A DNA stretch of 64,000 bases from the NCBI RefSeq assembly GCF_026410925.1, contig NZ_CP112972.1, positions 1,116,001 through 1,180,000 on the forward strand, written 5' to 3'. The position numbers were made by a program, and so were the translations under genes. This document shows positions 63,958 through 64,000 of the stretch, piece by piece (position 1 is the first letter of the stretch; each line of letters begins with the position of its first letter). The notes under the pieces were generated by a model. That model did no database searches, was not told where the DNA came from, and worked only from the letters and a program-made list of their open reading frames with translations. The DNA comes from Halovenus salina (GTDB lineage Archaea > Halobacteriota > Halobacteria > Halobacteriales > Haloarculaceae).

Positions 63958-64000
63958 GCTAACACCGGAGGAGCCTGTCCCAGACCTGGTCGAGTACGCG
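63944..64000 (+). CDS. mer: F420-dependent 5,10-methylenetetrahydromethanopterin reductase-like protein (3' end outside window)
   Basis: Only 19 codons are in the window: MLGIELTPEEPVPDLVEYA. This start matches haloarchaeal Mer proteins of the luciferase-like family, which use F420H2, and its overlap with cofE supports the call. The product would reduce a C1-pterin (probably methylene-tetrahydrofolate in haloarchaea). Confidence is limited by the short visible part. Confidence 0.7.
   Translation, partial: MLGIELTPEEPVPDLVEYA

Overview
The window is a GC-rich stretch of chromosome from an extremely halophilic archaeon (class Halobacteria). The reasons are: very acidic proteins (Asp/Glu-rich, Lys-poor), Tat lipoprotein signals, an archaeal type IV pilin signal, haloarchaeal uncharacterised families (DUF5794-, DUF5795- and HAH_0734-like), an ISH3-type transposase, a tRNA-Trp with an intron carrying a box C/D guide RNA, and coenzyme F420 biosynthesis. 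The sequence alone does not settle the genus.

Layout. 1-7.3 kb: end of an AzlCD amino-acid exporter, a small glycine-zipper protein, a HerA-like ATPase, and a MoxR / DUF58 / transglutaminase operon. 7.4-16.3 kb: information and central metabolism genes (aIF1, NYN nuclease-like protein, serS, a redoxin fusion, a pilin-LamG gene broken by an in-frame stop, tsr3, glmM, pyrE, a glutaredoxin-like protein, a PAS histidine kinase, a 41-residue zinc finger). 16.3-21.5 kb: guaB, a DUF5794-like membrane protein, a wHTH/membrane-protein pair, a Tat lipoprotein and a DUF5795-like zinc protein.

21.7-29.2 kb is the accessory region. It begins directly after the intron-containing tRNA-Trp. It holds a chain of overlapping small genes (two paralogous Cys-containing proteins, a small HTH protein, a 41-codon ORF, a 537-residue HTH protein) closed by a strong double hairpin. 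Then comes a strikingly AT-rich gene for a SIR2-domain protein, a likely antiviral NAD-degrading defence effector. It is followed by a small Arc/antitoxin-like gene, an ISH3-family insertion sequence with 17-bp perfect terminal inverted repeats, a truncated RNase H-like gene and two tiny membrane proteins.

29.2-51.6 kb returns to core genome: purU, an NmrA-like reductase and its membrane partner, katG divergent from a REC-GAF histidine kinase, an AglG-like glycosyltransferase, DUF420, a LEA14-like protein, a PUA protein, cheC, pgk, a DUF2298 giant membrane protein, an HTH-10 regulator, a GT4 glycosyltransferase, tiaS, a lipoprotein, a conserved archaeal HTH regulator, a GNAT enzyme and a UbiA prenyltransferase. 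51.7-52.1 kb holds tRNA-Lys(CTT) with its 3' end repeated twice more downstream, the scar of past integrations. 52.2-64 kb: an MscS-type TM-helix protein, a TrkA-N/DHH protein convergent with a CdpB-like PRC-barrel protein, an envelope operon (large secreted repeat protein plus MacB/LolD-type ABC transporter plus lipoprotein), a DUF457-like hydrolase, an AhpD-like protein, an ABC exporter, and cofE overlapping the start of a mer-like F420 reductase.

Most genes are packed with 4-nt start/stop overlaps. Long antisense open frames are common and are an artefact of the GC-biased codon use.
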